A model generated the notes under the pieces. The model worked only from the letters and a program-made list of their open reading frames with translations, made no database searches and was not told where the DNA came from. Below are positions 1 through 9,280 of a stretch of 64,000 nucleotides of DNA, one piece after another. The stretch lies in NCBI GenBank assembly GCA_013416795.1, contig RQSC01000006.1, positions 16,341 through 80,340 of the forward strand, read 5' to 3'. The DNA is from Prasinococcaceae sp. CCMP 1430 (taxonomy: Eukaryota; Prasinodermophyta; Palmophyllophyceae; Prasinococcales; Prasinococcaceae). Each line of letters starts with the position of its first letter. Positions within the stretch are counted from its first letter, which is position 1. A program made the position numbers and the translations under genes.

Positions 1-108
1 GTCGCTGCACGCGACCTGCATTTTCCCTCCCCTCTCCGCGACTGCGCCGGCTGCATGTTGACAGCGATCGGCGCGCGCACGTTGGTGCTTGATGGCCGTG
101 CAGCTGCG

Positions 109-322
109 CGATCCCTCCCCGTTCTATGATGTCCACACGGGAGACCTGTGGTTGTACTATGTCGGGCGCGGTGAGAGATCGATCGAGGTCGCCAGGCTGG
201 AATTGGTCGGCTGCGACACGATCGACCGCCAGGAACGCATCAGGCGGTCGAGCCGCTTTCTCGGCGCGATGGGATTCCCACCCCTCGCCGTCGCGCGGGG
301 AGGGCGGGCACACGGACGATGA
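109..322 (+). CDS. C-terminal exon of a possible beta-propeller glycosidase-like protein (partial)
   Basis: The frame from about 109 reads LRDPSPFYDVHTGDLWLYY and then VGRGERSIEVARLEL. This pattern (R-D-P, then a blade strand with L-Y-Y, then G-R-G-E and I-x-x-A-x-L) is typical of the last blade of five-bladed beta-propeller glycosidases of the GH43/GH32/GH62 fold. A CAG acceptor at 106-108 directly precedes the RDP exon, so the start of this exon is a splice site and the rest of the gene lies before the window. The frame stays open to a stop at 320-322; the last 35 or so residues are low-complexity. The family match is by motif only. It could also be an unrelated propeller. Confidence 0.4.
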
Positions 323-853
323 CCGCGCCGCGGCCCACGTCCACGGCGCTCGCTCCCCCCCCCCTTCCACCACGCGCGGTCGTGGCGCTCGTCGCGTCGC
401 CTCGCCTCGTCACCATCCATCCCCGGAGCCAGTGCTCGCCGGCGGGACCGACCGCGAACTCCGGCGGACATCTTTAGGGTGAGTCTTCAGCTCCACCTCA
501 CGTGACCCCAGGAGGGTTCTAACTATTACGAACCCTGAAACCACACCTGACCCTATATTCGCCGCATCCCCGTCATGAACGGCTTGCTACCTGCCCTGCA
601 AACAGCCCGAGCGCAGCTGCGCTGGCGAACAAACCCTAATTCGAGGCTCGCCGTCGGCGGCGCACTTCGAGCAGCATGACGATTGGCGAGGCGCGCCAAA
701 AGACGGTGTGGCGCGGCTTCTCCGTGGTTTAGGAGCCACTAGAAATGCTTTGATATATGGAGATGATTTTCGCGGAAGGAATTTCGGAGGGGTGGTTTCC
801 GTCCCGACGGCACGCCCAAAAGCGCGCGCCCGCGTGGCGGCGGCGCGCGCGCG
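323..853. other. Intergenic region upstream of the alcohol dehydrogenase gene
   Basis: No convincing coding sequence. It should hold the 3' end of the preceding gene and the promoter of the next. It contains a plant-type telo-box-like AAACCCTAA at 631-639 and an AT-richer patch around 740-790, about 100 bases before the chosen start. Short reading frames here have no recognisable product. Confidence 0.5.
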
Positions 854-2398
854 TTGCGTGCGTGCGCGGGTGCTGCGTGGGGGTGGTGGTGCCACACGGC
901 GCGCTCGTGGGGGCGCGGAGCGGCGGCGGCGGCGGCGGTGGCGACCGACGGCGCGGGGTCGGCCCTCGAAGCCGCGACGGCACTGCCGCAGGACATCGCA
1001 GAGCTCAGCGTGTCGACGCTCGCGTCGTGCGGCGGCAAGGTCTCGTTCGGCCGTGGCGCCGCGACGGCGCTCATCAGCGAGTCCGTCGCATCGCTCGCTG
1101 CGCGGGGCGGTGCGGGCGCTGGCGGGGGGGAGGACACGCGTGTGCTCGTGGTGGCGGGGAAGGCAGATCGCTTCGCGAGCCGCGTGCAGGAGGAGCTGCT
1201 GCGCACGGGCGTCACCTCAGCCGTCTTCCACGTGGAAGACGAACCCTCCGCTGAAACAGTGCACGCGGTCGTCAAGGCGGCGGCCGACGTGCACGGCGGG
1301 CAGGCCGACGTCGTCGTTGGGGTTGGCGGCGGCGCTGCGATCGACGCAGCCAAGGCAGCAGGTACGCACGCACACGCTCACACGCACACATTACCGCTCA
1401 CGCGTGCCACCGCCTCTGCGGGAACCCCTGCTCGCGGCGCTGACGCCATCTCTCTCTCGCACAAACCCAAACCGACGACGACGGCACGCGCAGCGGCTCT
1501 GCTCGGAAATGGCGGCACGGAGGCGACTGCGTACGACTTCCTCTCGGGCGCCGACGGCCGCGGCCTGTCGCTTAGCCGTGCGTCGGTGCCATGCCTGGCG
1601 ATCCCGACGACTGCATCGAGCGGCGCGGAGGCGACGGGCTCGGCCGTGCTGGGCGTCGGCGGTGACGACGGCGGCAAGGCGGTGATGCGCGCGGACGCGC
1701 TCGTGCCCGAGGTGGCGCTGGTAGACCCCGAGCTCACGTACGGCCTTCCTGAGGATCTGACGGCTTCTGGGGGCGCCGCTGCGCTCGTGCGCTGCATCGA
1801 GGCGTACGTGGCGGGCGGCGATGGCGCGACATCGCTCACCGAGCCGCTCGCTCTCGCGGGCATCGAGCTCGGCGCCAGGTCGCTGCGGAGAGCGGTGCGA
1901 GGCGCCGCCACAGGGGTGGAGGACGAGGAGGCGCGCGAGGAAATGGCACTGTGTGCGCTCTACGCAGGGCTGGCGGGCGATAACGCGCCGCTCGGCGCCT
2001 CCCACGCGCTGGCGCGCGTGCTCGGCGGCATGCTGGGCGCGCCGCACGCGTCGCTTGCCGCCGCGCTCGCGCCGCTGTGCACGTACCAGGCCATGAAGCT
2101 GGCGCACACACGGATCGTGGACTTCGATGTGAAGGACTGCACGGCGGAGGAGGCGCTCATGCGGCGCTACAAGCGCGTGGCCTTTGCGCTCACCGGCAAC
2201 GAGAGCGCCTCGGAGGCTGACGGCGCCGGGGAGCTGTATGACCTCATCGACGACATGCCCATCCCCACGCTGCGAGAGATGGGCCTCACGCGTGACATGT
2301 TCCCCGACGTCATCGAACAGGCCATGCAGACCGGCGCCATGGGCGCCATGACCGAGGACGACCTCGCGCTCCTGCTCAAGGCATCCTTGTTCAGCTGA
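854..2398 (+). CDS. Iron-type (group III) alcohol dehydrogenase family protein, two exons
   Basis: Exons 854-1361 and 1494-2398 give about 470 residues. The 132-base intron (GTACGC...GCAG) is a multiple of three with no stop, so unspliced reading also stays open. Splicing gives the expected join AAKA-AALLGNGG. The NAD(P)-binding loop GVGGGAAIDAAKA lies near residue 160, followed by IPTTASSGAEAT and a PELTYGLPEDLTASGG segment, in the order of the Fe-ADH/dehydroquinate synthase-like fold. Of the metal and catalytic positions, D (in the usual GMDALTH) is A, the first H is R, the second H (ASHALAR) is kept, the catalytic H is R, and the PHA histidine is kept. Metal binding is therefore doubtful. 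The N-terminus is about 80-100 residues longer than usual, basic and Ala-rich, and may be an organellar transit peptide. The start at 854 is the first Met in frame; an upstream exon is possible. Confidence 0.85.
   Translation: MRACAGAAWGWWCHTARSWGRGAAAAAAVATDGAGSALEAATALPQDIAELSVSTLASCGGKVSFGRGAATALISESVASLAARGGAGAGGGEDTRVLVVAGKADRFASRVQEELLRTGVTSAVFHVEDEPSAETVHAVVKAAADVHGGQADVVVGVGGGAAIDAAKAAGTHAHAHTHTLPLTRATASAGTPARGADAISLSHKPKPTTTARAAALLGNGGTEATAYDFLSGADGRGLSLSRASVPCLAIPTTASSGAEATGSAVLGVGGDDGGKAVMRADALVPEVALVDPELTYGLPEDLTASGGAAALVRCIEAYVAGGDGATSLTEPLALAGIELGARSLRRAVRGAATGVEDEEAREEMALCALYAGLAGDNAPLGASHALARVLGGMLGAPHASLAAALAPLCTYQAMKLAHTRIVDFDVKDCTAEEALMRRYKRVAFALTGNESASEADGAGELYDLIDDMPIPTLREMGLTRDMFPDVIEQAMQTGAMGAMTEDDLALLLKASLFS
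1362..1493 (+). other. Intron of the alcohol dehydrogenase gene
   Basis: GT-AG intron of 132 bases, phase 1. It starts with a short CA-rich tract and ends in CGCGCAG. Removing it restores the conserved family sequence across the junction; leaving it in inserts 44 foreign residues in frame. Confidence 0.85.
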
Positions 2399-2511
2399 AG
2401 TTGGAAGAAGTAGGGTGGGTGGGGTGGGGTGGGGCCGATCACAGGATAAAACACACATTCACGCGCATATTATACTGCGTCGGCAGAGCCTACCTCCCTC
2501 GCCGCTCATTC

Positions 2512-3506
2512 TTACGAGGACTCGCCAGCCCCACGCTCGCGCTCGCTCCACCATGCGCTCAGCGACGCGCCTTGTGTCGAGTTGATCTTGACCAGAGGGC
2601 GCACGCGCTGCATGACGCTTTCGGCCTCCTCGGGTGACTGCACGAGCCCCTGCGCCAGCATGCACGCTGCGAGCACCGTAGCGCTGCGGCCGTGGCCGTT
2701 TGCGCAGTGCACGAGCACTTCCCTGCCCGCCGCACGCTGCTCAGCCGCCCATTCCACCGCCTCGTCGAGCTGCGCCACGGTGGGCGCGCCGCAGTCATAC
2801 ACGGGCAAGCACAGATACGCGGGGCAATCCCACATGCGGCGCGGCAGCTCAGCGGTGCAGTCGAGCAACGCCGGCCGCGGCGGGCCGGTGTGCTCCTCCT
2901 CCTGCTCGAGGAGGGGCTCGGCGAGCGCACCGCCCTCGCTCGAGTCGGACGAGCCCGCGTTCCTTCGCCGGCCCAGCCCGGTGCCGCCGGGTTTGGCCGT
3001 CGCCTGACGCTGCCGCCCCGCCTCGTCCTGCGTGCCCTCCAGCGGCGGCGCGGGATTTTTCCCGCCAGGAGTGGCGTCGGCGCTGCTGGGCCACCCGCCT
3101 ATGTACCAACCCTCTGCCACCTTGGTGAAGACGGGCTCCTGGTGGCGCCTGCGCCGCACCTCGCGCTTGAAGAGGTAGTACCTCGGCACGAGGATGTGCC
3201 ACTGTGCGGGCAACCCGCCGTGCGAGCGCAGAACACGTCAGTGCCGAGGGCTCCACATGCGCGCAGGCAGCGAGGTTGGATGCGCGCAGGGGCGCCTGCA
3301 GGGTTTGACGCAGGGCGATGCGGCATGCACATGCGCAGAGCGTCCCTCGCGACGCTCACCTGCGCGAAGAGCGGGTAGCTCCACCATGAGAAGCTGCCGT
3401 CGGGCCGCTTCCCCATCCACGCAACGCTGCGCGGCCCCGAGCACGTTGCGGCGGCCACGGTCGCCGTTACCCATGTTGTGTGTGCCATTAGCAGCTTAAG
3501 CGCCAT
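2512..3506 (-). CDS. Dual-specificity protein phosphatase (plant At4g18593-like), two exons
   Basis: Exon 2 is 2512-3201 and exon 1 ends at 3360; the 158-base intron (GTGAGC...CACAG) joins WSYPLFAQ to WHILVPRYYLFKREV in phase 0. The signature VLVHCANGHGRSATV supplies the HCx5R(S/T) phosphate loop with nucleophile Cys and Arg. An upstream Asp in the PVYDCGAPT segment is a candidate general acid. The hydrophobic N-terminal segment (LKLLMAHTTWV...), the GKRPDGSFSWWS block and the EGWYIGGWPS motif match a plant and algal family of membrane-associated DSPs with unknown substrates. An insert of about 60 residues rich in G, E and P sits between GGWPSSAD and the catalytic half. I placed the start at the Met at 3506. 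The frame is open further upstream, so a start as far as about 3800 is possible. Confidence 0.8.
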
Positions 3507-3921
3507 CGGCACGGCGTTTACGCGCCACACGGTGGCGGTCGCGACGGCTTCGCCCGCCGCCACCGCCGCCAGGATCTTGGTGAGCTTGCTCGTGCTGCCT
3601 CGGCGCTCCTGCGCGGCGAACGCCCCGCCGCGCACAGCCGCGCGGCGCGGCCGCAGCTGCTGTGCGATGTGCTCCACCGCGGCGGCGAGCGCCCGCTCGC
3701 TCTCCCAACCTCTCTTTGGAGCGCTCGACCCGCTCGAGGCGCTCCGAGAGCGTCTGGCGCGCGCTGTGCCCACCCCCCGCTCGCGCTCAACACCCCGCTC
3801 GAGAACTTTCGAGTTCACTAATTTTGGCAGTTTCGGCGAGGACGAGAGACGCGCCAGTGCGGGCGCCACACCAAGCGGGGTCCTGACGGAAGGACTCCGC
3901 CAGCCGGCCGGAGCGGCGGCG

Positions 3922-4605
3922 ATGGGCGACGGGGCGGACGCGGGAGGCGGAGGCCGGTCCGTCGCCGCGCTGCTCGCGCGCGTGGACGCGCTGACAGCCG
4001 AGGACGGTCGCCTCAAGGCCGCTGAGGCTGCCGCCTCGAAGAGGAAGGCCGACGCCGAGCGGCGGGTCGAGGCTGCGCGCACTGAGACAGAGGAACTCAG
4101 GCGGCTCTCCGCCGAGGACACAGCGGCGGCGGAGGAGGGGCGCGAGCGCGCTGCGGCGGCTGTCGCGGCCCTGGAGGCCGCAAGGTCGTTCGCTGATGCG
4201 CTCGAGTCGCGCCGCGCTGAGGCATCCAAAGCCGCGACAAACGCGTGTGAGGCGCTGCGGCAGGAGAAGAGAAGGCAGATTGAGATGCTCGAGGCTTGGC
4301 AGCGTGACACCTTGAGGGATGGCCCTCGGATCCATGCGGCATCTGCACCCTCCGCACCCTTGGGTGACGCCACGGCGCGCGCGTGCGGCGCGACGGTCGC
4401 GTCCTCCCCAACGATGCCCGCATCGACGGTGCGCCGAGCGAATGAATTGGCGGTGCTGGCAAACAAGCTGACGGCTCTCCGTGTGCTCCTCAAGGAGCTA
4501 GGGGCCGAGCTTCAGGCACTTGCCGACCACAACGAGCTGCTCGAATGCGCGCTGCTGGAACAGCGCGAGGTGCGCCGCACCTCCGGCACTGCTGTCCATG
4601 TTTAG
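3922..4605 (+). CDS. Coiled-coil protein, function unknown
   Basis: A 227-residue frame starting at MGDGADAGGGGRSVAALL. Residues about 15-125 are a continuous Ala/Glu/Arg-rich heptad region (LLARVDALTAEDGRLKAAEA and onward), and a second short helix (VLANKLTALRVLLKELGAELQAL) lies near the C-terminus. No catalytic motif or membrane segment is visible. The gene is divergent from the phosphatase, with about 0.4 kb between the start codons, and convergent with the DGD gene. The Met at 3922 is chosen because the sequence upstream in this frame loses coiled-coil character. The family is not recognised; a cytoskeletal or scaffold role is only a guess. Confidence 0.6.
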   Translation: MGDGADAGGGGRSVAALLARVDALTAEDGRLKAAEAAASKRKADAERRVEAARTETEELRRLSAEDTAAAEEGRERAAAAVAALEAARSFADALESRRAEASKAATNACEALRQEKRRQIEMLEAWQRDTLRDGPRIHAASAPSAPLGDATARACGATVASSPTMPASTVRRANELAVLANKLTALRVLLKELGAELQALADHNELLECALLEQREVRRTSGTAVHV

Positions 4606-4825
4606 GACAACGCGGCGCCACTGTCGCAGGCCTGCACGCGCACAGATAGAAAAGATGCCGCGGAGTGGAGCGCGCGCACAGACCTGCACGCTTCGGAGCA
4701 TTCGCAGCCACGAATGGCCAGTCAATTTACAAGCGGAAAATCGTCCTCGCATCTCAATCCATCGGGCGGCGTTGCCCTCGCCCTAGGGGCACCACCGCGT
4801 GTTCGCCCGCGTCGGGCCGATCCGG

Positions 4826-6343
4826 CTACCGCGTGCTGAGCCACTGCGCCCACGTGCGCAGGTTCCCAGCGCCGAAGTTTCCGAAGCCATTGTACTCCTC
4901 CACAACGCGCACCAGCTGCACGTTTTCGGGCGCGTGCTGCGCGGCGACCGCCTCGCCGCCCGCCAGATTGCGCACGAGCTTTGTGGCCGTGACTCCCTGG
5001 TGCACCGCCGCGAGGCCGCTCTCAAGCGCGCCCGGCGCCTTGCCCTTGAATTCTCCCATCGCCACTTCCAGGAACCTGTCCGTGGCGGCGTCCCAGCTGA
5101 GCATGTGCTGCTCGCGCTCCGATAGCGGGGCGGGCTGGGACGCCAGCGCACGCGCCACTTGCTGGGAGAACTCCTCGGGCGAGCTGTACGTCAGGCAATT
5201 TTTGAAACCTGCGAAGAACTCGTTGGAGGGGTGTTCGGCCACCACCACGAACTTGCCCATCGCCAGCGCCTCAGCTGTTGCCGTGCACACCACGTCCGAC
5301 AGGCTCGGGTTCACGAAGACGCGGTACTTCCGCAGCGCATCGTCGGCGTGGTCGTACCTGCCCTGGCCGGCCTCGGCGCCAAAGAAGCGCATGGGCAGGC
5401 CCTCGTCGCGGGCACGCTCCACGATGGCCTGCGCGTCGTCGCCGCTTCCGTACACGTCGATGTTGAAGGAGCGATCGCGCCCCACCAGGTCGAGCAGCTC
5501 CGTGTATGCCTTGCCCCACTGCATTTTGGCGATGATGTACGCGCCGCCGGGGAGCGCGTCGGCGCCCCGCGCGCGCCCGATTCGCAGGAACCGCGCGCTC
5601 ACGCCGTTGACGTTGCGAGTCGCCTGCCGCGGGAAGTCCTGCACTGCGCCGCTCAGCCGCACGACGCCGTCGCAGTACACGCCTGTCATGAGGCGGTTGT
5701 AGTGGTGCAGGCCGATGCACTTGCCAAGTCCGTTGGGCTCGCGCCGGGCGTACTCGGTGTAGTTGGTGTGTATTATTCCCACCACCCGGCCGTGGCCGAA
5801 CGCCTCCAGCCACGGCCTCCCGTGGTGGAACCAGTTGAGGTGCTCGGGCTCCTCGAGCACCACGAGCTCCGTGCGCGGGTCCACCGAGCGCGTGGCGTCG
5901 CCGACGCCCAGCACGCTGTGGAACTGGTGCACGTAGCGACCCGCGTAGAACTTGATGCGCAGGTTGCGCGGGGCGTAGCCGAGCTGCTCCTTGACCCACG
6001 AGCGGATGTGCGCGGCCTGCTCGGCGGGCGTCTCGAAGCGCTGGCGCATGACCAGGCCCTGCTCCTCCACCGGCAGCCAGGGCACCACCAGCTGCACGTC
6101 CTTGCAGCGGCGGCAGAGGTGCGCGGCGCGCAGCGCGGCGTTGACGCTCGTGCCCGTCAGCCAGGGGATGGCGGCAGTGGTGACCACGGCCACGCGGGAC
6201 GGCAGGCTCGCGTCGCCGCCGCTGGCGTCGCCGCGTCTCGACGCGCCGTCAGCCCTGCCACCGCCGCCGTTGCTGCTGCTGCCGCTGCCGCTGCCGCTGG
6301 CCGCGCGCTGCGAGTGCCATCCGGCGGCGTCCGCGGGGGCGGC
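4826..6343 (-). CDS. DGD: Digalactosyldiacylglycerol synthase (5' end in assembly gap)
   Basis: The product transfers galactose from UDP-galactose to monogalactosyldiacylglycerol at the plastid envelope, making the main bilayer lipid of thylakoids. The visible 506 codons include VAVVTTAAIPWLTGTSVN, the hallmark N-terminal strand and loop of DGD1/DGD2, then LVVPWLPVEEQGLV, FHHGRPW, IIHTNYTEYARRE and the GT4 nucleotide-sugar site region FVNPSLSDVVCTATAEALAMGK with its E-x7-E type arrangement. The reading frame runs without a break from the stop at 4826 to the edge of the 895-base gap at 6344, and the start must be inside that gap. A Ser/Gly-rich linker precedes the catalytic domain. It is convergent with the coiled-coil gene and its presence shows the cell has a plastid. 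Type 1 versus type 2 cannot be decided without the N-terminus. Confidence 0.93.
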   Translation of the reverse strand, partial: AAPADAAGWHSQRAASGSGSGSSSNGGGGRADGASRRGDASGGDASLPSRVAVVTTAAIPWLTGTSVNAALRAAHLCRRCKDVQLVVPWLPVEEQGLVMRQRFETPAEQAAHIRSWVKEQLGYAPRNLRIKFYAGRYVHQFHSVLGVGDATRSVDPRTELVVLEEPEHLNWFHHGRPWLEAFGHGRVVGIIHTNYTEYARREPNGLGKCIGLHHYNRLMTGVYCDGVVRLSGAVQDFPRQATRNVNGVSARFLRIGRARGADALPGGAYIIAKMQWGKAYTELLDLVGRDRSFNIDVYGSGDDAQAIVERARDEGLPMRFFGAEAGQGRYDHADDALRKYRVFVNPSLSDVVCTATAEALAMGKFVVVAEHPSNEFFAGFKNCLTYSSPEEFSQQVARALASQPAPLSEREQHMLSWDAATDRFLEVAMGEFKGKAPGALESGLAAVHQGVTATKLVRNLAGGEAVAAQHAPENVQLVRVVEEYNGFGNFGAGNLRTWAQWLSTR

Positions 6344-7238
6344 NNNNNNNNNNNNNNNNNNNNNNNNNNNNNNNNNNNNNNNNNNNNNNNNNNNNNNNNN
6401 NNNNNNNNNNNNNNNNNNNNNNNNNNNNNNNNNNNNNNNNNNNNNNNNNNNNNNNNNNNNNNNNNNNNNNNNNNNNNNNNNNNNNNNNNNNNNNNNNNNN
6501 NNNNNNNNNNNNNNNNNNNNNNNNNNNNNNNNNNNNNNNNNNNNNNNNNNNNNNNNNNNNNNNNNNNNNNNNNNNNNNNNNNNNNNNNNNNNNNNNNNNN
6601 NNNNNNNNNNNNNNNNNNNNNNNNNNNNNNNNNNNNNNNNNNNNNNNNNNNNNNNNNNNNNNNNNNNNNNNNNNNNNNNNNNNNNNNNNNNNNNNNNNNN
6701 NNNNNNNNNNNNNNNNNNNNNNNNNNNNNNNNNNNNNNNNNNNNNNNNNNNNNNNNNNNNNNNNNNNNNNNNNNNNNNNNNNNNNNNNNNNNNNNNNNNN
6801 NNNNNNNNNNNNNNNNNNNNNNNNNNNNNNNNNNNNNNNNNNNNNNNNNNNNNNNNNNNNNNNNNNNNNNNNNNNNNNNNNNNNNNNNNNNNNNNNNNNN
6901 NNNNNNNNNNNNNNNNNNNNNNNNNNNNNNNNNNNNNNNNNNNNNNNNNNNNNNNNNNNNNNNNNNNNNNNNNNNNNNNNNNNNNNNNNNNNNNNNNNNN
7001 NNNNNNNNNNNNNNNNNNNNNNNNNNNNNNNNNNNNNNNNNNNNNNNNNNNNNNNNNNNNNNNNNNNNNNNNNNNNNNNNNNNNNNNNNNNNNNNNNNNN
7101 NNNNNNNNNNNNNNNNNNNNNNNNNNNNNNNNNNNNNNNNNNNNNNNNNNNNNNNNNNNNNNNNNNNNNNNNNNNNNNNNNNNNNNNNNNNNNNNNNNNN
7201 NNNNNNNNNNNNNNNNNNNNNNNNNNNNNNNNNNNNNN
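6344..7238. other. Assembly gap (895 n)
   Basis: Unsequenced stretch between the 5' part of DGD (minus strand) and the 5' flank of CDC45 (plus strand). It hides the DGD start, both promoters and possibly more. Reading frames that appear to cross it are not real evidence of coding. Confidence 0.99.
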
Positions 7239-7390
7239 CGACCGGGCCCGGAGCGGAGCGAGCATCGCCGCCGGGCCGGCCGGGCGGGGGAAGGGGGCGC
7301 CAGGGGCGCGCGCGAGGGGCGCGGGGCGGCAGGGGGGTGGCCGCGCATCCGTGGCTTCGGGGAGGCCATCCACGGCGGTGAGGCGCCGCC

Positions 7391-9142
7391 ATGCTCATCC
7401 AGCATGATTCGCCCAGCCTGCGACAGGCGTTCGCGGACATTCGCAAGATGCACGCGCGCAGCGGGCGCGAGGTGACGATCTTCGTGTCGCGCAACGAGGT
7501 CGACTCGCTCAGCGCGCTGAAGATCCTGACGGCGCTGCTGCGCGAGCACAGCGTGACCTTCAGCGTCTTCCCCGTCGCCGGGTACGACGACCTGTACAAA
7601 CGCGAGGGCCAGTTCAGCGGGTCAGACGAGCGCGCGCTCGTCTTCCTGAACTGCGGCGCGACCGACGACCTGTGCCGAGCGCTCGACCTCGATCAGGACG
7701 GGGGCGCGCGCGCGTGGGTGATCGACTGCCACCGGCCGATCAGCCTGGACAACATGAGGGACGACAACAAGGTGGTGCGGGTCATATGCGACCAGGAGGA
7801 CGCCAACGAGCGGCTCAACCTGCAAGAGCTGGACGCGTTTGAGGACAGCGACAGCGACTCGGACAGCGAGGGGGAGGGCGAGCAGGCGCACGCGGCGAAG
7901 CGCGCGAGGCGCGAGGCTCGCGCGTCACACTACCTGCGCGGCAACTTCTTCGGGCGGCCGTGTGGCAGCAGCATATTCGAGCTCGCCAAGGGGCAGTACA
8001 AGCACGACACCGACATGGTGTGGCATGCGCTGGTCGCGCTGGAGGACCACTTCCTGCACGACCGCATGGACGGCGAGGAGTACCAGCAGTACGTGCAGTC
8101 GATGCTGGATGAGGTGAAATCGCTGGAGAGCTCCAAAAAGGCCCGGCAGGAAGTGCTGGAGGACGGAACGAGGGTGCGCGCCGCGGACCTCGACCAAATC
8201 ACAGAGTCGAGTGAGCTGCGGCTACCCATGCTGCGCCACTGGAGCCTGTACGAGTCGCTCATGCACTCGCAGTACGTGGCGACCACGCTGCGAACGTGGA
8301 CGACGCCCGGGCAGCAGAAGGTGGACGAAATGCTGGCGCGCATGGGGGTGCCGCAGGCGGAGGCGAAGCAGCGCTATGCGCACATGAGCATCGACCTGAA
8401 GAACAAGCTCGGCAGAGCTCTCCAGGAAACCGGTGACCTCTATGGGCTGGACGAGGTGGTGTTCACGTCCTTCTCGAGGCAGATGGGGTACGCGGCGGAG
8501 GTTTCGGCGTCGGATGTGGTCGAAGCGGCGAGTGCAGCACTGGAGCTCGCACCCATGGACTCGCAGGACGGTTTCAACCGCGCCCTGGAGGTGCTGTCGC
8601 TCAAGGGGTGCGCGCTGGAGCACGGACTCAGTAGGGCGATGCAGCTGCACAAGGCGGTGATGCAGCAGGCGGGGCAGGTCCTGCTCAAGAAGGGCTGCAA
8701 GTCCAACGGGCCCTTCTTCCTCCTCGACCTTGAAGAGTTTTCGGACCACGACTTGCTCTGCCATCCGCTGGCGCTCAGCCGGCTCGCGCACTTCCTGCTA
8801 TCGTACCACCAGGCGAGCGCCTCACGCAACGCCCACAACTCCAGGATGCGATTCAAGCCCTTCATCGTGATCGTGCCTGTGCCGGGCAGCGATCCCGCTG
8901 AAAAGCTGGTGATGGGCCTGCCACCGGCTCCCAAGGGCGCCAGCAAGAAGTCAAACAAGTTCGAGCTCGCCTTCAAGGAGGCGTTTGAGCAGCTCCCGTC
9001 GGTGACGTATGTGGCCGAGGGATTCGATGGCTCCATCGTGCAGATCCCCACCGACGCTTTGAGTCGGTTCTTATCACACCTGAAGGAGGTCTACTGGATG
9101 ATCGACGACAACAACAAAAACGACGAGGACGCTGAACAATAG
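7391..9142 (+). CDS. CDC45: CDC45, replicative helicase (CMG) subunit
   Basis: An intron-free frame of 583 residues, close to the usual 550-650. CDC45 binds MCM2-7 and GINS to form the CMG helicase at replication origins and acts in the nucleus. The N-terminus has the DHH-like fold segments (VTIFVSRNEVDSLSALKIL, LVFLNCGATDDL and the WVIDCHRPI block around residues 95-120). An acidic linker (DSDSDSDSEGEGE, about residues 155-168) is followed by basic KRARRE, a probable nuclear signal. Later conserved blocks are YLRGNFFGRPCG, WHALVALEDHFL, RHWSLYESL and the terminal IDALSRFLSHLKEVYWM-like segment. The start at 7391 is the first Met and gives the expected N-terminus. The gene lies head to head with DGD across the gap and tail to tail with MLH3. 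Confidence 0.95.
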   Translation: MLIQHDSPSLRQAFADIRKMHARSGREVTIFVSRNEVDSLSALKILTALLREHSVTFSVFPVAGYDDLYKREGQFSGSDERALVFLNCGATDDLCRALDLDQDGGARAWVIDCHRPISLDNMRDDNKVVRVICDQEDANERLNLQELDAFEDSDSDSDSEGEGEQAHAAKRARREARASHYLRGNFFGRPCGSSIFELAKGQYKHDTDMVWHALVALEDHFLHDRMDGEEYQQYVQSMLDEVKSLESSKKARQEVLEDGTRVRAADLDQITESSELRLPMLRHWSLYESLMHSQYVATTLRTWTTPGQQKVDEMLARMGVPQAEAKQRYAHMSIDLKNKLGRALQETGDLYGLDEVVFTSFSRQMGYAAEVSASDVVEAASAALELAPMDSQDGFNRALEVLSLKGCALEHGLSRAMQLHKAVMQQAGQVLLKKGCKSNGPFFLLDLEEFSDHDLLCHPLALSRLAHFLLSYHQASASRNAHNSRMRFKPFIVIVPVPGSDPAEKLVMGLPPAPKGASKKSNKFELAFKEAFEQLPSVTYVAEGFDGSIVQIPTDALSRFLSHLKEVYWMIDDNNKNDEDAEQ

Positions 9143-9280
9143 CGAGCCGTCGCCTGGCGCGCGCGCGCTGAAACCCGTAATCATGATTCAACATACCGTA
9201 CACGAGCGGGCCCAGTATTTCGAAACATACAAATGGAATACAACAACGCTTTTGTAGGCGACCGGATTCGCCCGACACGC

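Noticed and set aside
4826-7599. Very long frames on both strands across 6344-7238
   Set aside because: They run through 895 n, so the continuity is artificial. Only the DGD part before the gap and CDC45 after it are supported.
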